Shown piece after piece: positions 13,037-13,286 of a DNA stretch of 13,286 nt (positions are counted from its first letter, which is position 1; every line of letters starts with the position of its first letter). The stretch is taken from positions 1-13,286 of the forward strand of contig JBCBST010000095.1 of NCBI GenBank assembly GCA_039819115.1. The letters are read 5' to 3'. Below the pieces are notes generated by a model that saw only the letters and a program-made list of their open reading frames with translations, searched no databases and was not told where the DNA came from. A program made the translations under genes and the position numbers. This DNA comes from JBCBST01 sp039819115 (GTDB lineage Bacteria > Bacteroidota > Rhodothermia > Balneolales > Balneolaceae).

Positions 13037-13286
13037 TCAATCAATAGAATACTTGTTCTTAACACGTATTCTATTGATCATTGATGTTGAAGCGATACGT
13101 TTCAAAACATTTTCCATTTTAGTATTTAAAGCTAACATATCATTAGTCGGGTTAGTGATCCTTCGTCCTTTTAAGAAGTAATCAATAAAAGCATTCATAT
13201 CATTTGATTCCAAGTCAGAAAGAAAGTTAAAAAGTTCCTCTTCTGAAACGTTTGAGAGAAACTTATCAACTGTTGAATCTGCGCCC
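13037..13286 (-). CDS. Unrecognised protein, 3' end only, runs off the right edge
   Basis: An open minus-strand frame of 82 codons enters from the right edge and ends at the TGA complementary to 13037-13039. The visible C-terminal part is DSTVDKFLSNVSEEELFNFL..., then KGRRITNPTNDMLALNTKME, ending RVKNKYSID. It looks helical and charged, first acidic then basic near the end. I do not recognise a family. It is clearly coding-like (no stops, plausible composition) but only about a third G+C, against about half in the adjoining purL. Its last 13 codons coincide with a strong hairpin, and its stop lies 10 bp from the purL stop, so the two genes converge tightly. Confidence 0.6.
   Translation of the reverse strand, partial: GADSTVDKFLSNVSEEELFNFLSDLESNDMNAFIDYFLKGRRITNPTNDMLALNTKMENVLKRIASTSMINRIRVKNKYSID
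13040..13078. terminator. Hairpin between purL and the convergent right-edge gene
   Basis: A perfect 13-bp stem, atcaatagaatac (13040-13052) and gtattctattgat (13066-13078), is extended after one mismatch by 4 more pairs (tgtt/aaca) to a 3-nt loop. It begins 13 bp after the purL stop and so could end or protect the purL transcript. No T-run follows on either strand, so Rho-independent termination is not certain. The whole hairpin lies within the last codons of the minus-strand frame. Confidence 0.5.

Noticed and set aside
1..13286. tRNA, rRNA, CRISPR arrays, transposases, toxin-antitoxin or phage genes
   Set aside because: Nothing in either strand showed tRNA-like folds, regular short repeats, or recognisable mobile-element or defence proteins.

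Overview
The window reads as ordinary chromosomal DNA of a heterotrophic bacterium of the Bacteroidetes/FCB group, most likely a Balneolota- or Rhodothermota-type lineage. That placement is an inference. It rests on protein style (small PurL, long patatin proteins, FadE-like dehydrogenase, LemA/TPM cluster), on few strong Shine-Dalgarno sites, and on several matches to the TAnnTTTG promoter element typical of Bacteroidetes. There is no rRNA, tRNA, CRISPR array, transposase or phage gene in view.

Layout. (1) 1-398, minus: 5' part of an unrecognised gene running off the left edge. Its outer 76 bp carry a 13-bp inverted repeat around a segment that looks flipped. (2) 428-2323, plus: a tight run of a peroxiredoxin/thioredoxin-like protein, pdxH (PLP synthesis) and trmB (tRNA m7G46 methylation). 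(3) 2324-5606, plus: a TetR regulator with a palindromic operator in its own promoter, then a large membrane-anchored FadE-type acyl-CoA dehydrogenase, closed by a clear intrinsic terminator. (4) 9955-5628, minus: lemA, a soluble TPM-domain protein, a secreted/membrane TPM protein with a glycine-rich tail, and an exported 801-residue patatin-like phospholipase. (5) 10044-13026, plus: a HAD hydrolase, divergent from lemA, then purL. (6) 13037-13286, minus: 3' end of an unrecognised AT-rich gene convergent with purL, with a 13-bp-stem hairpin inside its last codons.

How the genes work together. The TetR-fadE pair looks like a self-controlled fatty-acid beta-oxidation unit. LemA and the two TPM proteins form a commonly co-occurring envelope module of poorly known function, and the patatin lipase is appended to the same strand. 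The rest is cofactor, tRNA-modification and purine metabolism. I found no convincing wholly new system. The items most worth a second look are the apparently inverted 50-bp segment at the left edge, the TetR operator/promoter, the lemA-TPM-TPM-patatin cluster, and the sharp drop in GC content after purL.
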